Under the pieces are notes generated by a model. The model worked only from the letters and a program-made list of their open reading frames with translations, made no database searches and was not told the DNA's origin. Shown piece after piece: positions 1-5,155 of a stretch of DNA of 7,221 bases; positions within the stretch are counted from its first letter, which is position 1; each line of letters begins with the position of its first letter. Both the position numbers and the translations under genes were made by a program. The DNA comes from Alistipes sp. (GTDB lineage: Bacteria > Bacteroidota > Bacteroidia > Bacteroidales > Rikenellaceae): assembly GCA_017646785.1 (NCBI GenBank), contig JAGCLX010000074.1, forward strand, positions 1 through 7,221, given 5' to 3'.

Positions 1-240
1 AAGGCAGTTAACGCTGGTGGTGTAGCAACTTCAGGTCTTGAGATGACTCAGAACTGTATGCACATTTCATGGGCAGGTGAGGAGGTTGATGACAAGCTCC
101 ACTTCATCATGAAGTCTATCCACGAGGCTTGCGTTCAGTTTGGTACACAGGCTGATGGTACTGTTAACTATGTTAAGGGTGCTAACATCGCAGGTTTCAT
201 GAAGGTTGCACAGGCTATGCTTGAGCAGGGTATCATCTAA
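1..240 (+). CDS. gdhA: NADP-type glutamate dehydrogenase, C-terminal end (5' truncated by window)
   Basis: The frame is open from base 1 and ends at TAA 238-240, giving 79 residues. It begins with AGGVATSGLEMTQN and ends with VKGANIAGFMKVAQAMLEQGII, both characteristic of the C-terminal part of class I hexameric (GdhA-type) glutamate dehydrogenases. The enzyme interconverts 2-oxoglutarate plus ammonium and glutamate in the cytoplasm using NAD(P)H. The visible part is the distal end of the nucleotide-binding domain and the C-terminal helix that folds back towards the catalytic cleft; the catalytic lysines lie upstream of the window. Codons are strongly biased (GGT, GCT, AAC, AAG, ATC), more so than in the neighbouring regulator genes, which fits a highly expressed gene. 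It converges on the two-component operon, with a terminator between them. The first in-frame ATG (43) is internal and not a start. Coenzyme preference cannot be read from this fragment. Confidence 0.93.
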   Translation, partial: KAVNAGGVATSGLEMTQNCMHISWAGEEVDDKLHFIMKSIHEACVQFGTQADGTVNYVKGANIAGFMKVAQAMLEQGII

Positions 241-243
241 TAC

Positions 244-368
244 CTTTCATGTGATAGCGGCGCATTAGCGACGCTTCAATCAAAGCCCCGAATGGGACGT
301 ACGTCAAGTACTACCCATCCGGGGTTTCTTCATGTCAGCGCCACTACTGAACCACTCTGACATGAAAG
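244..368. repeat. Nested, mutually exclusive inverted repeats around the terminator
   Basis: CTTTCATGT (244-252) is the exact inverse of ACATGAAAG (360-368). TTCATGTCAG (329-338) is the exact inverse of CTGACATGAA (357-366), giving a 10-bp perfect stem with an 18-nt loop. A short GGCGC/GCGCC pair (259-263 and 338-342) also exists. The 360-366 arm is shared, so the long-range and local hairpins cannot form together. In the minus-strand transcript the local hairpin lies just after the regulator stop codon and before the terminator, so it may act as a 3'-end stabilising or secondary termination structure. Function is inferred. Confidence 0.5.
286..330. terminator. Bidirectional rho-independent terminator between gdhA and the regulator gene
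   Basis: An 11-bp stem pairs CCCCGAATGGG (286-296) with CCCATCCGGGG (314-324) around a 17-nt loop. The one imperfect position is A-C on the plus strand, which becomes a G-U wobble in the minus-strand transcript. On the plus strand it is followed by TTTCTT (325-330). On the minus strand it is followed by a shorter T run. It lies 45 bp after the gdhA stop and about 55 bp after the regulator stop, so it probably ends both convergent transcripts. Confidence 0.8.
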
Positions 369-379
369 CAGCATCATTA

Positions 380-1063
380 CTAATTATTTACAATCATTCT
401 ATACCCCACACCTCTAACCGACTGGATATCGACCTTATCATCTGCAGCAAGATATCCCCTCAAGCGCGAGATAAAGACATTGAGCGAGCGTAGATTATAG
501 TAGCTATCATCACCCCATATCTCCATGAGCAGTTCAGTGGAAGTAACGACATCGCCTGCTCTTCGTGCCAGCATTGATAGTATGGCACTCTCGCGCGCAG
601 TGATACGTCGCGTAGCACCATCAATAGTCAGCGTCCACTGCCTACTATCCAAACGATAGTTGCCTATGGTCAACACCTTTCCATCACCACCCTCAGGGTG
701 GCGAGCTATAAGTGCCGCGATACGCGCCAACAACTCATCCAACGCGAAGGGTTTACGCATATAGTCGTTACCACCACGACGAAAACCCTCAACAACATCC
801 TCAGCACCACTGCGTGCTGAAAGGAATAACACTTCAACGTGACTATCCAGTTTGCGCAACTCCTCAACCATGGTCATCCCATCCATGCGCGGCATCATAA
901 TGTCGGCTACCACCAAGTCTGCTCTTTCACGCCTAAATACCTCAAGGCCCTGCACACCATCAGTTGCTAACATAACATCATAGCCACAACCACGTAGAGC
1001 ATCGCAGAGCACACGACCCAACGTAGCATCATCCTCAACAATAAGTATTCGTTTATTTGCCAT
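380..1063 (-). CDS. OmpR-family response regulator, RprY-like
   Basis: This 227-residue cytoplasmic transcription factor has a receiver domain (about 4-120) and a C-terminal winged helix (about 128-225). Receiver landmarks are the acidic pocket E10-D11-D12, phospho-acceptor D54 in VVADIMMP, switch serine S82 and conserved K104 in the RKPF motif. The output domain ends with a recognition-helix region (YYNLRSLNVFISRLR, about 188-202) and the wing (SVRGVGYRMI), typical of the OmpR/PhoB class and close to Bacteroidales RprY as I remember it. Length is normal for the family. The ATG (1061-1063) lies inside the 3' end of the kinase gene, an 11-nt overlap that implies translational coupling. Its partner is almost certainly that kinase. 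The direct repeats upstream of the kinase gene are its likely binding site. The full set of catalytic residues is present. Assignment as the true RprY orthologue is not proven. Confidence 0.93.
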   Translation of the reverse strand: MANKRILIVEDDATLGRVLCDALRGCGYDVMLATDGVQGLEVFRRERADLVVADIMMPRMDGMTMVEELRKLDSHVEVLFLSARSGAEDVVEGFRRGGNDYMRKPFALDELLARIAALIARHPEGGDGKVLTIGNYRLDSRQWTLTIDGATRRITARESAILSMLARRAGDVVTSTELLMEIWGDDSYYNLRSLNVFISRLRGYLAADDKVDIQSVRGVGYRMIVNN

Positions 1064-2270
1064 AACGTGGGAATTTTAGTGTGAATGATGCTCCTTGCCC
1101 AGGCGCAGAGTCGAGCGCGATACTACCACCATGACGTCGAACTACGCTCTGCACATAGTATAGACCTATGCCATAACCAGACGTAACATATCTATCACCC
1201 GTGGTTATGCGGTAGAACTTATCAAATATGCGTTTATGCTCTCCTGTGGGGATACCGATACCGTGATCCTTGATACTTATGTATGTATACCCACTTCGCG
1301 TATATGCTGATATTTCCACAATAGGATTATCGCCTGAGTATTTTATGGCATTATCCACTACAGCCATCACTGCACCCTCCAAATAGAAGCGATCAGCAAC
1401 TACCGAACAACCCCTCTCGACCTCTACACGCCACGCTATTCCACGCTGTACATAGCGCAACTCTAACGATGAACAGACATGGCGTACAACACTATTCACA
1501 TCACACTCCTCGAGGCGCAACTCCACCGTTGTGAACTCCTCAGTCGAGCTACGCAGTATCTCCTCCACCATGACATTGAGACGCTTAAGTTCACCAAGCG
1601 ATATATCGACATATTCATTTCGTCGATGACTATCCTCTGCGATTTCGGGCATGGTACGCATAGCGTCCAACGAAGCATATGCCGCAGCTATGGGTGTCTT
1701 GAGTTCATGCGTTATGTTGTGCGTAAGGTCGCGACGTATCTTCTCAACCTCCTTTGCGCGAAAGAGCGTGCGTAGCATATACAAAAAGGCAGCGATAAGG
1801 AGTAAAACCGAAAGACCCTGCATAACGAGCATTCGCTTCATATCGCCAAGAATAGCGGAGTGTGGGTCGGCAACTGATAGGCGCAGAATAAGTGGCGTTA
1901 GCCTCTTATCTACCGATATAATATCCTTATCCTTAGACAGTTCTCCCATTGTCATAATCACAATTGGGTCGGCATCAGTTGTTGAGAGCACCTCTACACG
2001 AAACTCTGTAGCTAAGCCCGCAGTGCGCAGACCCTCACCCACAAAGGCATGGAAGCGCGAGATGTTGCCTATGTTAATTGCGGCATCACCGCTCATGGAG
2101 TTCGTGGCATACTTCCACGCAGCCTCCTCCAGGACGCTACATATCTGCTGTTCGTAGCTTCGGCGCATATCGCGATAGGTGCGCACACTCCACATCGCCT
2201 CGACGGCAACAAGGAGTGCCAAGGCCAAGACCACAACAACGGATACTATTTTGAAGTTCTGCTCTCTCAT
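1053..2270 (-). CDS. Membrane sensor histidine kinase, RprX-like, without HAMP domain
   Basis: A 405-residue inner-membrane sensor that autophosphorylates and transfers phosphate to the downstream regulator. Visible parts, in order: transmembrane helix 1 (about 8-26), a periplasmic domain of about 120 residues (28-147) that I do not recognise, transmembrane helix 2 (about 148-167), the H-box THNITHELKTP with H188, the N-box region VVDNAIKYS with N307, the G1 box DHGIGIP (335-341), the F-box IFDKFYR (348-354) and the G2 box GYGIGLYYV (365-373). Only about 20 residues separate helix 2 from H188, so there is no room for a HAMP linker. The first Asn of the usual NxxxN pair is Ala303, while the critical N307 is kept. 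The ATG at 2270 places helix 1 at the N-terminus and no better start is seen. It is the first gene of a two-gene operon and overlaps the regulator by 11 nt. Confidence 0.93.
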   Translation of the reverse strand: MREQNFKIVSVVVVLALALLVAVEAMWSVRTYRDMRRSYEQQICSVLEEAAWKYATNSMSGDAAINIGNISRFHAFVGEGLRTAGLATEFRVEVLSTTDADPIVIMTMGELSKDKDIISVDKRLTPLILRLSVADPHSAILGDMKRMLVMQGLSVLLLIAAFLYMLRTLFRAKEVEKIRRDLTHNITHELKTPIAAAYASLDAMRTMPEIAEDSHRRNEYVDISLGELKRLNVMVEEILRSSTEEFTTVELRLEECDVNSVVRHVCSSLELRYVQRGIAWRVEVERGCSVVADRFYLEGAVMAVVDNAIKYSGDNPIVEISAYTRSGYTYISIKDHGIGIPTGEHKRIFDKFYRITTGDRYVTSGYGIGLYYVQSVVRRHGGSIALDSAPGQGASFTLKFPRYGK

Positions 2271-2287
2271 AGCTCAATGCTTTACCA

Positions 2288-2304
2288 CAAAGGTAACAAA
2301 AATA
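2288..2304 (-). promoter_or_regulatory. Two overlapping candidate -7 boxes for the kinase-regulator operon
   Basis: Read on the minus strand, TATTTTTG (2304-2297) and TACCTTTG (2295-2288) each match the Bacteroidota sigma-ABfr -7 consensus TAnnTTTG and start 9 bp apart. Starts a few bases downstream would give leaders of only about 10-20 nt before the ATG at 2270. No convincing -33 TTTG is seen. Instead, the first TTAAC half-site (2323-2327) lies roughly where the -33 region of the upstream box would be, which suggests the regulator may repress or replace it. Confidence 0.5.
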
Positions 2305-2322
2305 TCACACGCCCCACCCCTC

Positions 2323-2359
2323 TTAACACTATTTAACATTTTCATTAACACTCTTTAAC
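2323..2359. promoter_or_regulatory. Four-half-site TTAAC direct-repeat operator (candidate regulator binding site)
   Basis: TTAAC occurs at 2323, 2333, 2345 and 2355, so start-to-start spacings are 10, 12 and 10 bp. Seen as larger units, two 15-bp blocks TTAACACTnTTTAAC (2323-2337 and 2345-2359) match at 14 of 15 positions and repeat every 22 bp, about two helical turns. OmpR/PhoB-class regulators bind as head-to-tail dimers to direct half-sites 10-11 bp apart, so this could hold two dimers on one DNA face. It sits between the divergent promoters of the kinase operon and the plug-TonB gene, next to the encoded regulator. Binding itself is inferred. Confidence 0.6.
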
Positions 2360-2367
2360 CTTAGAAA

Positions 2368-2399
2368 TTAGGATGCGCCAAATTATACTTCTATCTTTG
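2368..2399 (+). promoter_or_regulatory. Bacteroidota-type promoter for the plug-TonB gene
   Basis: TATCTTTG (2392-2399) matches the -7 consensus TAnnTTTG exactly and is followed by GCAATAGG. A weak -33 equivalent, TTAG (2368-2371), lies 20 bp upstream of the box. A start near 2405 would leave a leader of about 60 nt before the ATG at 2466. The last TTAAC half-site ends 8 bp before TTAG, a position from which an OmpR-family protein could contact RNA polymerase and compensate for the poor -33. Confidence 0.6.
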
Positions 2400-2411
2400 C
2401 AATAGGAAAAC

Positions 2412-2430
2412 AAGAGCTCTTAACCGTTAA
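2412..2430. repeat. Overlapping palindromes in the leader of the plug-TonB gene
   Basis: AAGAGCTCTT (2412-2421) is a perfect 10-bp palindrome. It overlaps TTAACCGTTAA (2420-2430), a 5-bp inverted repeat with a single central base that reuses the TTAAC word of the upstream array. Both lie just downstream of the predicted transcription start. They may be a protein-binding site; the absence of a loop makes an RNA hairpin less likely. No function is established. Confidence 0.4.
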
Positions 2431-2465
2431 ACCTATTTTTGAACACTTAAACACCTAAAGAGATT

Positions 2466-3647
2466 ATGAAACGCTTTTTTATAACCATGGTAGCGCTCAT
2501 TGCTACCTTTGCGACATACGCCAATTGCGAGCCACAAAAGCCCCTATATATTATTAATGGTAAGGTGGCCACTATCGAGGAGATTAAGGACTTGGGCGAC
2601 AGATTGGAGTCGATGACCGTACTCACAAATAAGAAGGACATAAAGGAGTTTGACCACCTCGGTGACACCTCGAATGGCATTATTGTCATCACGCTCAAGG
2701 ATGCCGAAGAGGAGGATATGCCCTTCATCTCTGCCGACGTTATGCCTCAGTTTATGGGTGGCGACCTCCTTGCATTCCGCGAGTGGGTGATGCAGAATGT
2801 ACGCTATCCCGAGGCGGCAATGAAGGAGGGTAAAGAGGATATGGTCGTAACGAACTTCATCGTTAACCGCCACGGATATATCGAGTACGACCGCATCAAG
2901 ATTATCCAGTCGGAGTACCCCGACATCTTTGGCGAGGAGGTGAAGCGCGTTATTAGCACCTCACCTCGCTGGACACCAGGTTTTAACAATGGCCACGCCG
3001 TATCTGTGTCGTTTATGCTACCTATCACCTTCAAGTTAGAGTCGAAGCAGGGCAAGATACCCGCAACAAAGGGCAGTATGGAGAACCAGATTGTTATTAT
3101 GGCACTTGACGCCGGCAAGGAGAGCGTGTCGGACAAGAACCCTGTCTATATTATTGATGGCGTGCCCTCAACCATGGAGCAGGTTAACGCCCTAAAACCC
3201 GAGGAGATTAAGGATGTGACAGTTTTCAAGGACCCTGAGATGTTCTCCTACTATAAGGATTATGGCAATGTGGAGGATGGTGTGGTTATTATCCGCACAA
3301 ACTCGCTCGACAAGAACATCGAGAACACGCCTGACACGCTACCCATATTTATGAATACAAGCACCGAGGCCTTCCAGCGTTGGTTGTTCGAGAACCTACG
3401 CTACCCCGAGCAGCTCCGCGATAAGAACCTCGCAGCACACTATGTCGTAAAGTTTAAGGTTGATAGCGCTGGTTATGTGGCGATTATGGAGATAGAGTGC
3501 ATCAAGGGCACGGCGCACAAGTCGTTCGAGGATGAGATTACTCGCATCTTATTAAGCTCACCCCGCTGGACACCTGGCGTGAAGAATGGCAAGGCGGTAT
3601 CGTGCCGATTGAGCCTACCCGTCATATTCGGCTCAATGGATATTTAG
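2466..3647 (+). CDS. Secreted tandem protein: two copies of SusC-type plug segment plus TonB C-terminal domain
   Basis: This 393-residue protein has a Sec signal peptide (about 1-19, likely cut after TYA). Two units follow. Unit 1 has a short plug-like segment (26-78: PLYIINGK ... NGIIVITLK) and a TonB C-terminal domain (93-190: RYPEAA, GYIEYDRI, SPRWTPG). Unit 2 has a plug-like segment (226-278: PVYIIDGVP ... DGVVIIRT) and a second TonB domain (293-388: RYPEQL, GYVAIMEI, SPRWTPG). Landmarks in the two units are offset by 199-200 residues, showing an internal duplication. Plug segments of this type belong to SusC/RagA outer-membrane receptors, where they contact TonB. No N-terminal membrane anchor or Pro-rich linker is seen, so it is not a normal TonB energiser and is probably periplasmic. 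C21 is not in a good lipobox. It is divergent from the kinase operon and shares its operator. Its function is unknown; a TonB-binding adaptor, decoy or sensor partner is possible. Confidence 0.85.
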   Translation: MKRFFITMVALIATFATYANCEPQKPLYIINGKVATIEEIKDLGDRLESMTVLTNKKDIKEFDHLGDTSNGIIVITLKDAEEEDMPFISADVMPQFMGGDLLAFREWVMQNVRYPEAAMKEGKEDMVVTNFIVNRHGYIEYDRIKIIQSEYPDIFGEEVKRVISTSPRWTPGFNNGHAVSVSFMLPITFKLESKQGKIPATKGSMENQIVIMALDAGKESVSDKNPVYIIDGVPSTMEQVNALKPEEIKDVTVFKDPEMFSYYKDYGNVEDGVVIIRTNSLDKNIENTPDTLPIFMNTSTEAFQRWLFENLRYPEQLRDKNLAAHYVVKFKVDSAGYVAIMEIECIKGTAHKSFEDEITRILLSSPRWTPGVKNGKAVSCRLSLPVIFGSMDI

Positions 3648-3661
3648 AGCAAGAGGGGAGT

Positions 3662-3728
3662 TTAAGGAACTTAGTGTAGGGAGTATGCAACATTGCTAAT
3701 CTCCTTAATCTCCCTAAATTCACTAAGT
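3662..3728. repeat. Large hairpin with two alternative pairings, in the 3' region of the plug-TonB gene
   Basis: ACTTAGTG (3669-3676) pairs with CACTAAGT (3721-3728), and the adjoining TAGGGAG (3677-3683) pairs with CTCCCTA (3710-3716). This gives 15 bp with a 4-nt bulge and a 26-nt apical loop. An alternative stem pairs 3662-3674 with 3696-3708 (11 of 13 positions). The alternatives arise because TAATCTCCT/C is repeated with a 9-bp period (3697-3714). No T run follows, so it is not a typical terminator. It may protect the mRNA 3' end or be a small repetitive element. Confidence 0.5.
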
Positions 3729-3813
3729 ACAACCCAATTTCTTGTCAGAAGTACGCCTTATCACAAGAATTTAATTTTCGTCAGAGCGGTGCAGATGTGG
3801 TGCATCACAAAAG

Positions 3814-3864
3814 AAATCACCCAAGGATAGTACAATTAGTACAGCCTTGGGTGATTTACTTTTT
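3814..3864. terminator. Strong bidirectional terminator between plug-TonB gene and rnfA
   Basis: A perfect 13-bp stem joins AAATCACCCAAGG (3814-3826) and CCTTGGGTGATTT (3845-3857). The loop can extend it with GTAC (3830-3833) pairing to GTAC (3839-3842). On the plus strand TTTTT (3860-3864) follows. On the minus strand the stem is followed by CTTTTG. It lies about 165 bp past the plug-TonB stop and about 45 bp past the rnfA stop, so it probably ends both convergent units. Confidence 0.85.
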
Positions 3865-3871
3865 GGGATGT

Positions 3872-3886
3872 GCCGCAGATTGCGGC
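3872..3886. repeat. Small GC-rich hairpin next to the rnfA stop
   Basis: GCCGCA (3872-3877) pairs with TGCGGC (3881-3886) across a 3-nt loop, a compact 6-bp stem. In the rnf transcript it comes 13 nt after the rnfA stop codon and before the main terminator. It could stabilise the 3' end of the rnf mRNA or pause polymerase. No T run follows directly, so it is not a terminator alone. Confidence 0.45.
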
Positions 3887-3899
3887 TTATCACAAGAAA

Positions 3900-4568
3900 T
3901 TATGGGAGGGGAACTACGTTAGCAAATCCCATAAATGCCATTGCCAATAAGCCCGCTGTCACAAGTGCAATGGGCACACCACGGAAGGCCTCAGGGACAT
4001 CCTCAACCTCAAGACGCTCGCGAATACCTGCAAAAAGCACAAGAGCGAGGGCGAAGCCGAGGGCTGTAGCCACAGAGTAGATAACACCTGTAAGGAGATC
4101 CATGTCCTTCTGCACCATGAGGATAGCAACACCAAGCACAGCACAGTTGGTGGTGATAAGCGGAAGGAAGATACCGAGTGCCTGATAGAGCGCGGGAGAC
4201 ACCTTCTTAAGCACAATCTCGACCATCTGCACGAGGGCTGCGATAACGAGGATGAAGACGATAGTCTGCATATACTCGATGCCGAATGGCACGAGGACAT
4301 AGTTCTGCAAACACCATGTTACGATAGAGGCGAGTGCCATAACGAAGGTCACGGCCATACCCATACCGAGCGATGTGTTCACCTTTGACGACACACCGAG
4401 GAAGGGGCATATACCGAGGAACTGCGAGAGCACCACGTTGTTAACGAAGATAGCACCTATGACGATGGCGATGATGCTAATCTCTTGAACGCTAACCACG
4501 CCCGTAGCAAAGCCGTCAAGAACGCCCTGCGAGATATTTCCGCCAGTTAAAATAGTCAACATACTCAT
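3900..4568 (-). CDS. rnfA: Rnf complex subunit RnfA, with unusual N-terminal extension
   Basis: Inner-membrane subunit of the Rnf ferredoxin:NAD+ oxidoreductase, with six expected transmembrane helices, paired with RnfE. Signature stretches are FVNNVVLSQFLGICPFLGVS (C54), LPLITTNCAVLG (C142), AGIRERLEVEDVPEAFRG and TAGLLAMAFMGF. In structures of Rnf and the related Nqr complex, the equivalent cysteines of the two paired subunits hold a [2Fe-2S] cluster inside the membrane. The called protein has 222 residues, whereas the family is about 190-193. The first roughly 27 residues (MSMLTILTGGNISQG ...) precede the point where typical RnfA proteins begin. The ATG at 4568 is only 5 nt after the rnfE stop, which favours it. 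A GTG at 4499 (V24) is the only conventional alternative near the family start. It is the last gene of the operon and is followed by the bidirectional terminator. Confidence 0.93.
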   Translation of the reverse strand: MSMLTILTGGNISQGVLDGFATGVVSVQEISIIAIVIGAIFVNNVVLSQFLGICPFLGVSSKVNTSLGMGMAVTFVMALASIVTWCLQNYVLVPFGIEYMQTIVFILVIAALVQMVEIVLKKVSPALYQALGIFLPLITTNCAVLGVAILMVQKDMDLLTGVIYSVATALGFALALVLFAGIRERLEVEDVPEAFRGVPIALVTAGLLAMAFMGFANVVPLP

Positions 4569-4573
4569 ATCAA

Positions 4574-5155
4574 TTATCGTTTAGCGATTTTGTTAAACAC
4601 TACCATGAGGTAACCCAACACAAGGAAGCCTCCAGGAGCGAGGATAAAGAGCAGAGGCATAACATCCGCTGCAAGAGTAACACCGAAGATAGCACCCGAG
4701 CCAAGCACCTCACGTACAGCACCGATAGCCGTAAGCGAGAGCGTAAAGCCTAGACCTATGCCCACGCCATCCAAGGCTGAGTCGAGCACTCCGTTCTTCG
4801 ATGCGAAGGCCTCAGCGCGACCAAGGATGATGCAGTTAACCACAATGAGTGGGATAAAGACACCCAACGACGCATAAAGCGCAGGGATATATGCCTTCAT
4901 AAGCATCTCGATGATGGTTACGAATGACGCGATAACCACGATAAACGCAGGGATGCGCACCTTATCGGGAATGACATTCTTGATAAGCGAAATGGCTATA
5001 TTCGAGAGGATGAGCACCGCCATTGTTGCTACGCCCATACCCATACCATTGATGGCTGTAGAGGTAACACCAAGCGTGGGACACATACCCAAGATAAGTG
5101 CAAAGGTAGGGTTCTCCTTGAGAATACCCTTTGTTATAAGTTGTAGCTTACCCAT
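4574..5155 (-). CDS. rnfE: Rnf complex subunit RnfE
   Basis: A 193-residue integral membrane protein homologous to RnfA and assembling with it as the inverted-topology pair at the centre of the Rnf pump. Recognised by ENPTFALILGMCPTLGVTS near the N-terminus (C25), IPLIVVNCIILGRAEAFASK (C108) and the LDGVGIGLGFTLSLTAIGAVREVLGSG block. C25 and C108 match the cysteines that share the intramembrane FeS cluster with RnfA in the family. Length is normal for the shorter Bacteroidales and clostridial forms; the E. coli homologue RsxE has an extra loop near the C-terminus that is missing here. Its ATG (5153-5155) overlaps the rnfG stop as TAATG, a 1-nt overlap typical of translational coupling. rnfA follows 5 nt downstream. 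Confidence 0.95.
   Translation of the reverse strand: MGKLQLITKGILKENPTFALILGMCPTLGVTSTAINGMGMGVATMAVLILSNIAISLIKNVIPDKVRIPAFIVVIASFVTIIEMLMKAYIPALYASLGVFIPLIVVNCIILGRAEAFASKNGVLDSALDGVGIGLGFTLSLTAIGAVREVLGSGAIFGVTLAADVMPLLFILAPGGFLVLGYLMVVFNKIAKR

Larger units (their letters stand above)
3757..3898. repeat. 13-bp direct repeats flanking the terminator segment
   Basis: CTTATCACAAGAA occurs exactly at 3757-3769 and 3886-3898, 129 bp apart. The second copy runs into the rnfA stop codon. The inverse TTCTTGT (3739-3745) can also pair with ACAAGAA (3763-3769). Between the repeats lie the terminator (3814-3864) and a small hairpin. No transposase or known insertion signature is seen. Recombination or duplication of 3'-flanking sequence is one explanation. 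Confidence 0.45.

Noticed and set aside
1651..2157. A 168-codon plus-strand reading frame opposite the kinase gene
   Set aside because: It lies wholly antisense to a well-supported histidine kinase, has no recognisable domain and has no promoter. It is a shadow frame, like the shorter ones opposite the rnf genes.
2466..2530. Lipoprotein signal in the plug-TonB protein (C21)
   Set aside because: The residues before C21 are Tyr-Ala-Asn, which do not form a lipobox. Cleavage by signal peptidase I after TYA is more likely.
3669..3728. Hairpin at 3669-3728 as the terminator of the plug-TonB gene
   Set aside because: No T run follows on either strand and the stem is bulged with a large loop. The 3814-3864 hairpin is a far better terminator.
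3757..3898. CTTATCACAAGAA copies as CRISPR repeats or attachment sites
   Set aside because: There are only two copies, with no regular spacers, and no cas, integrase or transposase gene is nearby.
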